Positions 10,060 to 22,665 of a stretch of 64,000 bases of DNA are shown in pieces. The stretch is from NCBI GenBank assembly GCA_037179385.1, contig CM074187.1:1922001-1986000 (forward strand), written 5' to 3'. Position 1 is the first letter of the stretch, and each line of letters starts with the position of its first letter. The position numbers were made by a program, and so were the translations under genes. The notes below the pieces were generated by a model. The model was given only the letters and a program-made list of their open reading frames with translations, did no database searches and had not been told where the DNA came from. The DNA comes from Holothuria scabra. Lineage: Eukaryota > Echinodermata > Holothuroidea > Aspidochirotida > Holothuriidae.

Positions 10060-12148
10060 GCACTCACCAAAACTTTGGGTGGCAATATGTCACGTTTATG
10101 TGACCACGTTCATAGTCCGTTTCACTTCCAAATAACAAAAAAGAATGACTAGAGTTTGGAAAATGAGTTGTTTTTCTAAATGGCAAGTTTCTATGCAGGC
10201 AAAAAGGAATGACCGGATACCCAAATTACACCACATTATACTGTTTGTACAGAGCAGACACAAGTGGAAACTTGTGTGGCAACTTCTGTCCAACAACTCA
10301 GATTTTAAATTTCCGGCTACTTGTGTCCACTAATCGACTAAACTTGTGTCCACCCTCTGACTTATCGAAAAACAAATTTGAACCAGCTGACCCATCACCT
10401 GATCTTGTTTCCCTAAAATGTAGCTTGCCTTGTTTGATCAGTATTTAATAGGCCTGTATAAAATGTGTTGGATTATGGCTCAGTAAACAGGGGATTTTGC
10501 ATTCTTCCCATTGCAATTAATTGTACATATTAAAGTTAGCAGACAACAAATTCGCAGTCTCAATACCAACAGTTTTCTCAAAGATGAGAAAACTATTAAA
10601 GGTCCATGGACAATGGAAATAATCCCGGGTAGGATTCAAGTGAGTCATTGTCGTAGGCGCTATTTTAAGGAAGGAAAAATTTTACCGGGAGTAATTGCCC
10701 AAGAGAGTAAAAATTGACCAGACAATCGTCAAGAGTTGGAAACTGTCTTGTGGACGGATTGGAAATATTCCTTTTTTTGTAAATAAGTCTTCTCCTTTGG
10801 TGTACTCCAAGATAATTTCAAAATAAATCTTTTGCTCCCAGCTATAAAAGGTGCCACCCAACTAAAATCTCAGTTGAGAAAAAGGCCACCTGTCAAAAAT
10901 CATTGGTGGTGGCAGTGGAAGGTCAGTGCCTCGGGGCTCCATGAGGACCATTTCTCCCAGTCGAGGCCATTTCCCCCAGACACCCCTCTCGAATCAAATA
11001 TACAAGTCCTTAACGTAAATATTCACAAAGAGATATGCTAAGACATACACTTGCCCCATGACTCCTTTTGAGGCCTTCATGATGGCAGCCCCTGGACTTC
11101 ACCCGCAAGAGCACACGCTTTGAGATGGGTTTTGAGGTTTGCGAGAAAATCATTTCCCGCAACATTATCCTTCCATGTAAATTTGCCCTCCCTCACTTTT
11201 GAAATACTGGTGCCGTCACCACGACGCTCTTGCATCTCCGTTGAGGAAGTTTGTTCGTCAATCTCGTTGGAAGGACCCCTAGCAAAAATGATTATAACAA
11301 AATTTAAGACATATAACAAATGAGGAGGGACGGAAGGGATTAGCTGAATTTCCTCTAGTGTCCCCCAATGTTTTTTCCATTGTTCCTTTCAACTAGCGTA
11401 TCCCTCTCATCTCTCAACTTCTGGGCTTACTTGAGAACCCCCTCCCACCGTGGAGGAAACATTCAAAGGCCATGAAACAGGAAAAAGGAAAGAAAAAATA
11501 AAAAGGTATAAATGGTTCTTGTTGATGTAGGGGGTGTTGAGACTGGTCAGGACATGAGACTGTTATACCCCGATTGAGAAACTTGGACACCAGTCCGAAA
11601 AATTCTAGGACTATCAAAAATGTATTACAACCCAATTAAATTTGTAATCAAATGTCAAGTCAAGGAAAATCGCAAATTGCCCATAGTCACTTTTTCATTT
11701 CTTTCTCATCTCGGCAGCAAATTCAAATTTGGATTCAAATGCTCCCAAAACACACCTTTTCCTTTCTGAATCTCAGGATGTTCTTTCCAAAATCCTGCTT
11801 TCCCGCGCATTTCAACTAATGTTTCCGAGAGTGTCACAAAATGTTTCGCTCATGTATTTGGGATCGTACCTCAAAAAAGGTCGACTTGCTTTACATGAAC
11901 CGTTACACAAGTCGAAGCCTTAAAAGTACTCCTCCGCTGTGCATTGGTGATTTGATAATACTGAATTGCCTCTTTATTGCTTCCAGCTTCCATTCCCAGT
12001 AAATATCGATATGGTAATTTCGAATTCATCTCTATAGTCTACAACGGTAACTTGTATCTAGACGAGTATTCCTCCAAATGAGGGCGTACTCAATGACATC
12101 ATATGATAAACGGGTAGATGCGAATTGTTTAACAAGGTGTTTTTTGAT
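10060..12148. other. Intergenic, nothing recognised
   Basis: Several short open frames (10209-10448, 10511-10717, 11729-11923) without recognisable domains, codon signal or splice structure. I call no gene. Confidence 0.5.
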
Positions 12149-12616
12149 GGTTTACGGTCAACTCGGCCCTTGGGACAACTCGGCCACCGAGACATCTCGG
12201 TCCCTGGTCAACTCGGCCACCATTGAATAAGCACTACCCTTATTAATATTAGTATTAACGTTAGAAATACAAGTACTGGCTTGCTTAGGAGTGCATCACT
12301 GTTTTATATTCAAGGTAACTTGAAACCAAGCAGTTTTTCCCTTGTAAACTATTACAAAAATCAAGAAGCAGAGTAAGAAATCATGTGTACATTTTCAAAA
12401 GTTTTCAGTTATATTTTCGAAATTAGGTTTACTTTAAGCAATGTCTTAAAGCTGAAGGTAAGGCTGTGCAAATTTCCTCAAAAATGCAATCTCCTAATTG
12501 GTAAGTTCACTTAATATAGCATGTCAATAGTGGCCGAGTTGTCTCGGTGGCCGAGTTGTCCAGGGGCCGAGATGTCCGGGCCCGAGTTGTCTCAGGGGCC
12601 GAGTTGACCGGACACC
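12149..12616. mobile_element. 468-bp hAT-type MITE; TIRs built of repeated 'aactcggcc' units
   Basis: About 80-bp terminal inverted repeats, each with four or so copies of a (g/c)aactcggcc or gacatctcgg unit on the left and the complementary ggccgagttg units on the right. Flanks tttttgat (12141-12148) and ttcttgat (12617-12624) match at 7 of 8 bases. The central part is AT-rich and non-coding. Confidence 0.85.
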
Positions 12617-15178
12617 TTCTTGATTGGTTGTGGCCATTGTATTGTATCGATTGTATTCTTTGTTGGGGTTACGGATTAGACTATCATCGTTTGCCAGTAA
12701 GGAAATTTCTTGTTAAACAGTGCGCATCGCCCCCAAAGGTCCAGAGAAATCCACTCACCTCTGGGAATTGACTGATTGTTAGACCCAAGCCTACTATTTT
12801 AAGTTTGTGGTTCTCGTAAAAATCATTTTCATCAGCATCTCAAAATAAACCTGAAAGGAAGATTTCACAAAGAAATAGACTATAATGAGAGCCAATGTTG
12901 TCAATTCCACAACAAAAATTAAATCGACCGTTATTTTTTGTCACACTAATAAAATTTGTTGAATGTTACTTGTCCCAGCCTGGAAATAGATATGAAACAA
13001 AGAACCAAGCAGTACGTGCCTTGTTCTTTGAATAGACAGAACAACTTTGAACAGCAAAATTTTCTGCGCAGTAAACGTTATATTGTTAAGTTTTTTAATT
13101 GCCAAATAAGATGGGCAGACGGTTAGATCTGATTAGATGTATGAGTGTATACAGTGTCCAAAATCGCCATGCCAGGAAAGATAGTGGTAGGCCTACGTTT
13201 CATCTACCAATTTTCTAATCATTTCGTTATTTGTTTATTCAAATTGATTTGAACATTTTTTCGAGCAAACCATCAAAATATTGAGAGCTACGATGGGCGT
13301 TAGATCTGGGGATAGGTGGTGGATATATTCCCCCATATTTGACCAGGGGCATGGCCAATGAAACCAGCCCATATACAGTCTACAGATACGTGTGTGCTGG
13401 CATTTTTTATGGCAAGTATTTTTCACTTTAACATGAATAGGCGTTCATCTAAACCAGTGTTTCCCAACCTTTTTAGCACAGCGCCCCTCTGTCAATTGAT
13501 TTTGTTCAAAAGCCCCAAAAAGTGGTACCTCCCCCGTTAGGAACCCTACATTCTAAACAATCCTTTGAACAAACGCAATTCATTCACTGTGACAACCGCC
13601 GAAAGTACAAGAGTTTACGTGTATTTAATAGTTTTTTTTTCAAGGAGGTATGGCTGATAATTTGGTAAGGCCTTATTTCTGCAGACCAGTGTGTACGAAA
13701 TCCAGCTTAAAGAGTCCATGATATTACTCAATAACAACGATTTGGAGTCATTCTCTGACACTATCTATCAACAAAAAAGGCACATATTTTAAAGTATTCT
13801 GCCCCACAAAAGAGAAATGCTCAAGTGAAATTGTAGCACTTCGGACACATGTTCTAAGTGCACCATACACACTTACTCATACATATACATTAGCTACCGA
13901 GAGCAGCCTTATGACGTCAGGACTACTGACCAACCACCATCAGCTGCATCGAGTTTCCATGATGGAGTCCAACTCGTCAGACAGCATGCTTTCCCAAGAA
14001 CCACTCTGGCTCTCGCGCCCTCAACATCAACCTCTAGTGACCACTATTCTAGTCAACCACAACATAAGCCTCCAGCTACCTTCGTGGATATTTTTTACTT
14101 AGCCAACTAGGCACATTTCTACTAGAAGTCTACCACTTGAAATCTCGGAGCTACTGTCACCGACTACTCGTGTCCGTTTCGAAGCACGTAAAAAGCACCC
14201 TATTCGTTCTACTAACACGGACAGTCTCGTGAGTTGGGTAGCAGCTGGCAGCTCGACATTTATTACTTTACTGGGAATGTAGTGTTGAGTGGGGCCATAG
14301 TGCTGCTTTTTTATCAGCCAAGATCCCGAGGACACGAGGTTCCGTTGTGACGCCATATTGTTTCAACGGTATTGACGGAGTTACACAAAACACGACAACC
14401 TGAGGTAAGACTACCCAACTTTATTTGTCATCTCTAACACCTCCACAAAAAATGGAACCACTTTCAGCGCAACAGCTGAAAAACGTAAAAGATGTAAAAT
14501 GCATTGAACCAAGAATGACATCATCACAGGAACCCAGCTTCACTGCTGGCAGTGTGTATTATAACGCCATGTTTAATTAACATTTGCTCACAGATTGCGT
14601 AGCATGAGACCGGTACTGGCCAAACAATTTCTGATTTATATCTGAAGAATGTCCCTGTATAAAGCCAAAAATGTATCTATCAAAATTTGAAATTCTCACT
14701 CCCAATTCCTCAAAAAAGGAATTTTGTCATTATTAACTCAAGCTCTTCCATTCATGTTAGGTCTTTCAGTTTGAATTTTTGGTTCCAGCAATCTAGTCGA
14801 TCTAGGACTAGACGGCAATTCTTTCAACCAGAAAGAGAAAATATTTCAACTCACATTTCATCAGATTGTTGAATAAGAAGACTGATATCTCACCCGGAGA
14901 ATTCCTTTGAAAGAGATCCCTGCAAAGAAAATTGGTCACAAACATTAATGTGGAAAGCATGCAGTGGATCTTGTACTAGCATAGACTTCAAAATGTGTGA
15001 AGTTGAAATAGTAACTTTATGCCAACTTTTGATAAAAATGCAGAATACTTCCTTAAATAATCAAAATGTTGCCTTCTTCAACAACTCCCTGTGTACGTAC
15101 GGTTCTAACACAATCTGCGTTTTAATCCTTCTGTAGAACACAAAAATCAATTATAAAAACAAGAAAACAATGCTTAAC
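12617..15178. other. Intergenic; possible degraded coding patch at 13.9-14.3 kb
   Basis: From 13911 to about 14290 three frames are open in turn and the composition is Ser/Thr/Pro/Gln-rich. The last frame reads ISELLSPTTRVRFEARKK before a stop. It may be a decayed transposon ORF, but I cannot name it. Nothing else is recognised. Confidence 0.35.
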
Positions 15179-16685
15179 CAGTGGCGGAGCTGCCGTATGG
15201 TCAGAGGTGCGGTTCCCCCCCCCCCCCACGGACCAAAATTGTCTGCCGGCGCCCTTTTTAGGTTTTTAACATACTTTATTCTTGCACCATTATTGAAATA
15301 ATTTGGCGATATAATTTAATAGTGTTGTTTCAAGGCTCAGATGACAAAATGCTCAAACAGCCACCAGTAACTGTACTGTTTGCACTTTATTCTGATGAAA
15401 AGCGTCATCTTCTGTAATACAGGGACAGGTTTTGCGAAACGTATCATCATGCTTTAGACGTACTAATGAATGTTGTCGTTGTGCTAAGTTCATTGAGCGT
15501 GATTATAAGCTCACAAAATACACAGACTGGCATTAAATTCACCCTCCCGGTCAAGGTCAAGAAAAGATGTTTCAAAGGGCGCAACAATAACTGCAGCGCA
15601 AATAGCCCTCCTATTGTCGGGGATAATTGTCACCATAGACAATAAAACTGGTTTATAAAAATACCAAAATAGCTTCCACAACATTTTTCAAAATCATTTG
15701 AAGAGAACATTCAGGTTAAACAAAATAAAACCGTTATCACAGTGGTATAGGTTTAAGAGTTTTAATGAGCAGATTCCATTTTTCTTTTCTTAAAGTGACC
15801 ATTCTCATGATATACTGATAAATGACTATTTCTGACACCGCACGATAATCCCATGAAAATGTTTCTTTCTGTAATTTCGTGGTCTCAAAGGCCAGAAAAT
15901 TGCACCTAATTAGCCTACGTTCAGGCTACTTTTATTTATTATAAATTCGGTGTCTAGAGAGCCAAGCAGACCTTTTGTCTTGGCTACTTCTTTCAAAGTA
16001 TTTAATTAATGCCTTTTTCAGAGTGGTCAAATGATGTAAATTACGTCAATTAATGTTTCTTCGTGTACTTTGATTTCCATGTGGTAAAAATGTACACCTA
16101 ACAGTGATTAATTTACATAACTTTTCCCCCTGTAAGATTGCTTGATATTTACTAGAATGTGAAAGAGAGGGATAGAAACATGGGCGTGCGCAGGTAGGGG
16201 CAAGGAGGAACTTCCCCTGGAAAATAAAAAAAAAACTGAAAAAAGGGAAGAAAACAAAAAAAGAAAAAGAGGATGAAAAATTTTCATCAACATTTCTTAC
16301 AGTTCACTCAGTGGTTTTCCTATTCATATGCGGTAAATAAGCTTTAGAAATGCCATTTCCAGCGATCTGAGAGACATTTTGGGCCAAAATTTTCTGGCGC
16401 TCTGCGCGAAATCATGGTGGCAAGTTTGCTTTCCCCCCTGAAAGAATTTTGTCCCCCTCCCGAATTTTTCTCTGCCGAGGCCCATTTAAATATGTTTTTA
16501 TAGAAAAAACTTGCTGAGGAGAAATGGCAAACTAGTCTTCTATCAGGTGCGGAAAATCAACTGGAAAGTCTGAAAAGCTAGAAAGCCGAGGCTTTGGTTG
16601 TGCTGAAACTCAGGGTATTTACTCCTTCGAAGCGCCCTTGAGACCGTTTTCGCCCCTCTGACCGAAATCCCTATCTCCGCCACTA
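15179..16685. mobile_element. 1.5-kb non-autonomous hAT-type element
   Basis: Starts cagtggcggagctgcc and ends with the reverse complement of tagtggcggagatagg. The TIR extends imperfectly for about 34 bp (both ends share ggtcagagg(t/g)gcg). Flanks tgcttaac (15171-15178) and tgctaaac (16686-16693) match at 7 of 8 bases. No transposase ORF is visible inside. A solo related terminus occurs at about 57150. Confidence 0.85.
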
Positions 16686-16992
16686 TGCTAAACCTTTATT
16701 TTTTACAGAAAAATCAAATTCGTGATATTTTAAGCTTAATATTCATCTTCCCAACCTGAATCAGAAATACATTTAATATTTATTCGTTTGCTTAATAACT
16801 GACATGTCATCTGCATTTCCGTTGAATCGTTAGAGTATGACGCCTGTGTTCACATGACGACGCATGTACTGGAAAATGATCGTCACATGTCACCCTGAAC
16901 GAAGCTCGTTCACTACTTCCAGAAATGAGTTCTTTACAAATGCTTAGACATAAGCGGGTATGCTATGAAATGAAGTCAGGAAAGAACATTAG

Positions 16993-17391
16993 TTATAATA
17001 TTAAAATTGCCATTTTGTCCTGCAGTAACGTCAGTTGGTTGCGGTTCCCGGACAGCACAGCCATACCAGAGCAACTACCAAGGAACAGTATTGTCGTTTT
17101 GACCAATCTGGACAGTTCTAAAATTTTCTGGTAATAGGTATGGTCCGATGGGCTTTTCGGGTGGAAGTGCCGGGCTGTTTGTCCATTTTCCGTTTCTTTA
17201 CACACTCCAATGAATTTAAACCTATACCAGTGACGCGGAAGTTGTATTCCCCACAACTTGTGACGTGACCACTGACTACTTGTGACGTGACCACTGACTA
17301 CTCCACCTTGCAAAAATTCCTCATTGCCAACATCAACTGAAAATCCCACCGGAGCTCTAAACTTGTACTTGACAAATTTTAGATGAGACAC
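16993..17391 (-). pseudogene. Unidentified ORF disrupted by a 22-bp tandem duplication (possible pseudogene)
   Basis: A 132-codon frame on the minus strand. It reads through a duplicated 22-bp unit, which is not a multiple of three, so the frame downstream of the duplication depends on whether one or two copies are present. With a single copy the other frame stays open for about 50 further codons. No family is recognised. The call rests on ORF length and the frame-shifting duplication alone. Confidence 0.25.
17259..17302. repeat. Perfect 22-bp tandem duplication
   Basis: Two identical adjacent copies of a unit beginning tgtgacgtgaccactgacta. Confidence 0.95.
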
Positions 17392-19767
17392 AAGTAGGAA
17401 TACTGTTTGCTATTTATTCGGCAAGTTTTGACCAAACATGATGAACGGAGTAACATCATTTGGATATCAGGTCTAGTCATTTTTTAATCAGGTCAAAATA
17501 TAATATTTTATTGGACCAGTTTATGCACTGGACAATTTTGCTATTCGTTCCTTTTTTCACTTAAAGTGTTTAATTTTTAAAATAAGGGGTTCTGATTGAA
17601 TGTCAAGTGAATTGACCTGCTGACCTAAAAATCGAATTGTGAATGCCTTACTAAAATTAAAGAAAAAATCGGCCTCCCCACAGTCCTCTCCTCACGTACA
17701 ACTCAAAATCAAAAAGCTGAATCGACTTTGACGCTGTACGTCTGAGTAGAAGCAAGCGTATACGGATAGCATCTTCGCATTCAAAAGGAGTGAGGGGCAC
17801 CAACTGGGCTTCAACCAGTTACATTTCCAACCTTCCACCGAATATGTTCTGTACCATCTGAAAATGAACTGTAGTGCCTCTGGATGGAGAATATTTCATA
17901 GACACCGTCTGGGAACGCCAAACCTCCAGCAATAGCCAGTGGCTTACGACAACGGGCAGGGTTCATTACCCACCCATCCCCCTCACTGCGCTCTGAAAAG
18001 TCAAAAATTCGGAAATTTGTCGTAAGAAACACAAGTCGACTACATAGCGGTCTCTTCAACTTTCCCTTCGTAAATTTCCTAATTTTTCCAATAAAAAGCT
18101 CCATATTTGTAATCATTTGTTTGGAAAAAGCAAAATTTCCGCGCGCTTCGTGCGCCCCACATTGCGGTCTCTACTGCAATTAGTGTTCGCACATGAATCA
18201 TTCTGGTAATTTTTTCATGTTCTTCAAATAGGCTATTAATTTTGAAATATTTTGTCTAAAAAGCCAACACAGTTTCGGGAACATTTTAAATGTCACCTCA
18301 ATCGCAGATCTTAACAATACCGATCTTCAGTCGCCATGCAATCTCAGATATAGGTAACGACGATTATTCAACAGTTCAATAACCCCCGAAATTTTCAAAT
18401 TTCCTTCAGGAAATCCAGATTATAAAATTTTCTGCAATGCAAGTTCCATATTAACAAATATTTGTTTTCAAAAAGAACCCTTAAATCAAGTCCCTACTAT
18501 AGTAGTGTTCAAGCTTTCAAAAGATCGAAAAATTTGGGTGCTTTCCCCCTTGAAAAAAGTCAAGCTACGCCACTGTTAGTAAAGCAATTTCACTGACGTC
18601 ATTTGATGGGCAAACGTCTCTTTTATAAACACGCGCATTATAAGAGTATTCTTGCAACGCGCGCAGTATACGTTAAAGTAGTTTTTGTGGGGATACCGTG
18701 TGCATCTGCTGCAAATACGCTTACCGCGGACGTGTTTTGTCCTTCCAAGCAATGCCGGGCAAATTAAATCACGTGACGTCACATGAAATTGCCTTATAAC
18801 CCCCTTCCTGCAAACATACCCCGAAACTCTCTGCAAACTTATAATAAGACTTTACGAGTAACATATCTAGGGTAAGAGAGTACAGCAATACATTAAACTG
18901 CGTAACTTTTTATCAATCACCAAGTATAAAGACAAATAATCACACGACAGTCAAATCAATTTCGAAATGTCGAATATCTTTCAACCTGCAAGCATTGTGC
19001 CCACATCTTACAAATGAGTCATAACCTGTACAACGGCGGCATTATTAATATCCGTGTTTCTATTTCCTGCTTCAGCTTATCATTCTACGTCGCAATTTGC
19101 CGTTTACCGTTGTCAGACAATTCAAAATAGCGACAGTTGTATACACGGGCATGTATATACAGCTCAGTTGACCTCATTTGATCCAAATTGTTCAGTTGGT
19201 TGGCCATCCGACGTGTAGCTGTAATTCATAAGCATTTATAATTTCTCCACACTAGGTATAAAAGATATGCCTTTCGAGTCCCGAATTATACAGGCATTCA
19301 TGACTGGTGCAACTTTGTCTGTAGAGCGGGGGTTCTCAAGCCCAAAGAAACTATTTTCCAATTATTTGATTTTGATCACTTGACCGTTTAGTTTTGTATT
19401 AGGTCTTATATGCAATAGTATAAGATGAAAATTTGGAATAATACAAAATTTGGACTACTATCCCTCACAACTCTGACCAGATATTTGCTATCTTGAATAA
19501 ATCTAACCACAAAATCAAAGAAAATCAAATATATGCCAAAGAGAAATTTACCCAGCTTCAAAGTATAGAGTAGGCCTATGTATAAATAATTATCATTCAT
19601 TGTTTCTTCATCGGAACAAATTATTCATGATTGGTTCAACTTTGGAAAGAATGTCTCTTTTAGTGACTCTGACTCTTTTCTGACCCGGAAGACAACTTAT
19701 TTAAGTCACTTCCTGTGAAGGTAATTAGTCGTCTCAAGATCTTGAACAGAGGTGGACAGTATAACAT

Positions 19768-19911
19768 ATGGAGCCAAGGAAGTTTGCTTTGAACTTTGAT
19801 AAGCGTGTTTCACTGCCCATCCGGCGTCAGCAGAAAAGGATGGTAGCTATGCAGGCCATGTCAGGAACATCTGTCTGCAAGGTCTTTGCCAAAGAATTTA
19901 TGAACACGTAA
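19768..19911 (+). CDS. Small ORF, 47 aa, unidentified
   Basis: ATG preceded by an in-frame TAA two codons upstream; ends at TAA 19909-19911. The peptide is basic and Met-rich (MEPRKFALNFDKRV at the start, IRRQQKRMVAMQAMSG in the middle, one Cys), with no signal peptide. A TATA-like gtataaaag lies about 510 bases upstream (19256) with unclear connection. Chance cannot be excluded at this length. Confidence 0.2.
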   Translation: MEPRKFALNFDKRVSLPIRRQQKRMVAMQAMSGTSVCKVFAKEFMNT

Positions 19912-20319
19912 CGGATGCTTTCAATTAGCAATTGATTGTTCTAATTTACTTCTTCTTCTAAAATAATGAGTCTTCGTGTTGCATTTTGACTGTGTGTGGA
20001 GTGAAATGTCGCTATTTTAGATTTTGGCAATCGTATATGTTTCCATACTTACTGGATCATGAGGTCTTCACTTCGGTTGACCACAAGGAACCGGGCTCAT
20101 TAAATAGATATTGCGTTTACAATGCAGTAACGCACTAATTCTGAGCGCTTCCAGGAGAGCAAGTGCCGGATTTCTTTTGTTTCATAGGTGCTGGGAGTGC
20201 ATCGAAGCCAGTTTAACACGGTTATAAGGAAAATTAGGATATGACGGTAACAGGAGAAGACAGGCAAGAGTTGGTAAGAGTTGCAGTATTTTATAAATTC
20301 GTCCACACTTATTTCATTT

Positions 20320-20366
20320 GAACAGATTCATTCATTCATTCATTCATCCATCAATTCATTCATTCA
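20320..20366. repeat. (ATTC)n microsatellite
   Basis: Imperfect run of cattcattcattc with interruptions (catccatcaattc). Confidence 0.9.
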
Positions 20367-21662
20367 TATCGAAAAGTTTCGATAATAAACCTCCTAAATG
20401 CGTCACAGTGTGTGCGGGAGTATTTTGCATTTTTAGGGTTTTCGCTTTATGTAGTATTCGAGGTTGTGGTTTAAGGTCTGGCTAAACTGGATTTGTGATG
20501 TTCATACTATTGCACATCTAGTGAATGCTTTTTTTGACTGGGCACACCCCTTACTTTTGTCGTAAATCATGAATTTATGGGATTTGATGTCTATGGGCAA
20601 AAGCGTTTTTCATCCCAATTTTACATAATTTAAACTAGGATTAAATCTTCTAGGCTAGCCACAGATATATTGACACGGCTAAACTCGTTTCTGGGAGCTG
20701 CATGTTACAGGTAACAGGCGGAGAAGAATTGGTTTTATTTGGATCTAAATTTTTGCCGTAAAACGCGTAAAGTAAAGGCATAAAATGGCCCATTGTTTTG
20801 GGGGAATCCCCAAAATTATGACGTCACAAAATTAAAAATCATGTATTTCCAATGAAAATTGGCATTTCATGAGTTCCTCTCACCTTGACATATCATTCCA
20901 AGGCATAATCGATTTAGCTTACCTTAATTAGAACATTAAAAAAAATGTTGATATAGAATGAGCAAATGATCTTTTTTGTACAAAACTTTGTCCGAGCCTT
21001 GAAATGCTTGCCCCAGTGAGTGTATGGGAGCTTGCCCCCCCCCCCCCCCCTCTGTCGGGCAGATCCTGACGCCACCACTGTTAGCAGCTCAGTTTCCAAC
21101 CAAGTTGTCTATGAAGTCGAGCCGCCACGGTTTTTTTTTTTACCAGTTGTGGCGCACTGGCTTGTTTTCCCCAACCCATTGCTTATGCTGAGTACCGTGA
21201 GCACTGCAGATTTTCCCATCATATATTATTGACTTTGCCACAGTATGAGAGGGCCCAGCTTCTGCTTAAATTATGTAAATGTTTAATTTAACAGTCTTGT
21301 ATGACCCCTTTTGTAATTTTGAAGAAGCAAATGGGAAAGCCGTGCAAACGCGGTCCACATGATCAAGAATGAAAACCTACCGACACACTGGGCCAGGATC
21401 GGCGTAACGCCAGCATGAAATGAAAAATTTGTAAGGGCCTTCTCTAATTTGAACAGCTATGATCTCCCCCTTCTGTCAGCAGCCGGGCCAAAGCTCTGAA
21501 ACCGTCATCCAATTCTATTCGAAGTTCTTCTTCTCTTGTCCATGCGGTTTAAGTCGCGTTATGAATGTTAAACTCGCATTGAACATTCACAGTAAAGCAA
21601 TGTGTGTTGAAAATTACGCACGAAATTTTTAATATTTAAGTTTAACCCCCCCCCCCTCTCCG
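20367..21662. other. Intergenic with homopolymer tracts
   Basis: Contains a poly-C tract near 21035 followed by a transposon-like terminus (gacgccaccactg) at about 21070. No gene is recognised. Confidence 0.5.
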
Positions 21663-21941
21663 CCCTGTCAGCAAAATTTGGTCGGCTCGGCAACGGACCG
21701 CCGTAGACCACATCGGCGGTCCGCCGGAGAAATGTCCGGTGGCTCGCCGGCGGACCTCCGACGGCAAAGAAGCTGATTGGCTGAAAAATTTTACCCAGCA
21801 TACAATTTTGTAAACGACCCGGATGTAGCCAGCGGACCTCCGATGGCCCTCTGGCGGTCTTTCAGTGGCCAAACGCCAATTCATGGCCGATCAAAAGCCG
21901 ACAATGGCCGCCGACGGACCGCTGGATTTTGCTGACTGGGC
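21663..21941. mobile_element. GC-rich MITE with TIRs
   Basis: Ends ccctgtcagcaaaatttggt and, in reverse complement, cccagtcagcaaaatccagc form TIRs. The interior is far more GC-rich than its surroundings, with many cggaccgccg/cggcggtccg palindromic units. No ORF of note. Confidence 0.65.
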
Positions 21942-22060
21942 CCCTCGCCCACCCGCTTACACAAAATTAATAACATTCAACAGATCAAATTTTAGCTTTT
22001 AACGGCTAATAACTAATACTGTAGTAGCTTTTACACATATAGCTGGGGTGTCGATTTGAT

Positions 22061-22090
22061 CCCTTCGCCAACGTAAACGTTGGTGAAGGG
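22061..22090. repeat. 14-bp-arm hairpin
   Basis: cccttcgccaacgt, two bases, then acgttggtgaaggg; one mismatch in the stem. Confidence 0.85.
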
Positions 22091-22309
22091 GTCCGGAAAA
22101 TTGTCACTGGCGTAAAATCTGCCTGTAAATGACAATATGTCATTCACATAGGCTAATAATACTCCAAATCCAGTGACTTTCTCAGAACGACACTGTTTAC
22201 AGTAAACCTTTCCGCCAACAATGTACAATACTGTATACTAGTGAATATTTACAACGACCGCTGGATGACAGTGACACCCCAGCCACACAATCCTTCGAGA
22301 GCCCAGAGG

Positions 22310-22665
22310 CCTTTTTTCTAAAAGTCCCCACGACTCTCTGGCGAAGAGCCAAGGGGCGAAAACCAAACGATTACTCCCGGAAGAGTTCTGCTCCCTTCGA
22401 GAGCCCAGAGGCCTACTCTGATGATGCCTGGGTACTTTCACTGTAAGGAAATGCTTTATTTATATGATTAGGAAGCTTTTTTCTAAAAGTCCCCACGACT
22501 CTCTGGCGAAGAGCCAAGGGGCGAAAACCAAACGATTACTCCCGGAGGAGTTCTGCTCCCTTAAGGAGCTTTACGTCCCAAATGGACAAGTACGCCCTCC
22601 AAAGGGCAAACACTGAGTGGTCCTGCTCTAGACTGGCTGAATAGAATAGAAGCCACAACCTGGAT
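22310..22665 (+). repeat. Duplicated ~88-bp unit and dispersed repeat copy
   Basis: A block from about 22310 to 22395 (ctaaaagtccccacgactct ... ctgctccctt) recurs nearly identically at about 22474-22561. A short cttcgagagcccagaggcc unit also occurs twice (22286, 22398). A diverged copy of the second block and its downstream sequence (tctagactgg(c/a)tgaa) lies at about 52435-52645. Confidence 0.8.

Larger units (their letters stand above)
16686..19240. other. Intergenic with two unidentified minus-strand ORFs
   Basis: Minus-strand frames 18116-17811 (101 codons) and 17391-16993 (132 codons) are the longest in this gap. The second is crossed by a 22-bp tandem duplication (17259-17302) that shifts its frame. 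I see no reliable domain in either. They could be remnants of a decayed gene or chance frames. Confidence 0.35.

Noticed and set aside
17811..18116. Ependymin-like or secreted-domain assignment for the minus-strand frame
   Set aside because: The resemblance was only impressionistic; no diagnostic Cys pattern or motif could be confirmed.
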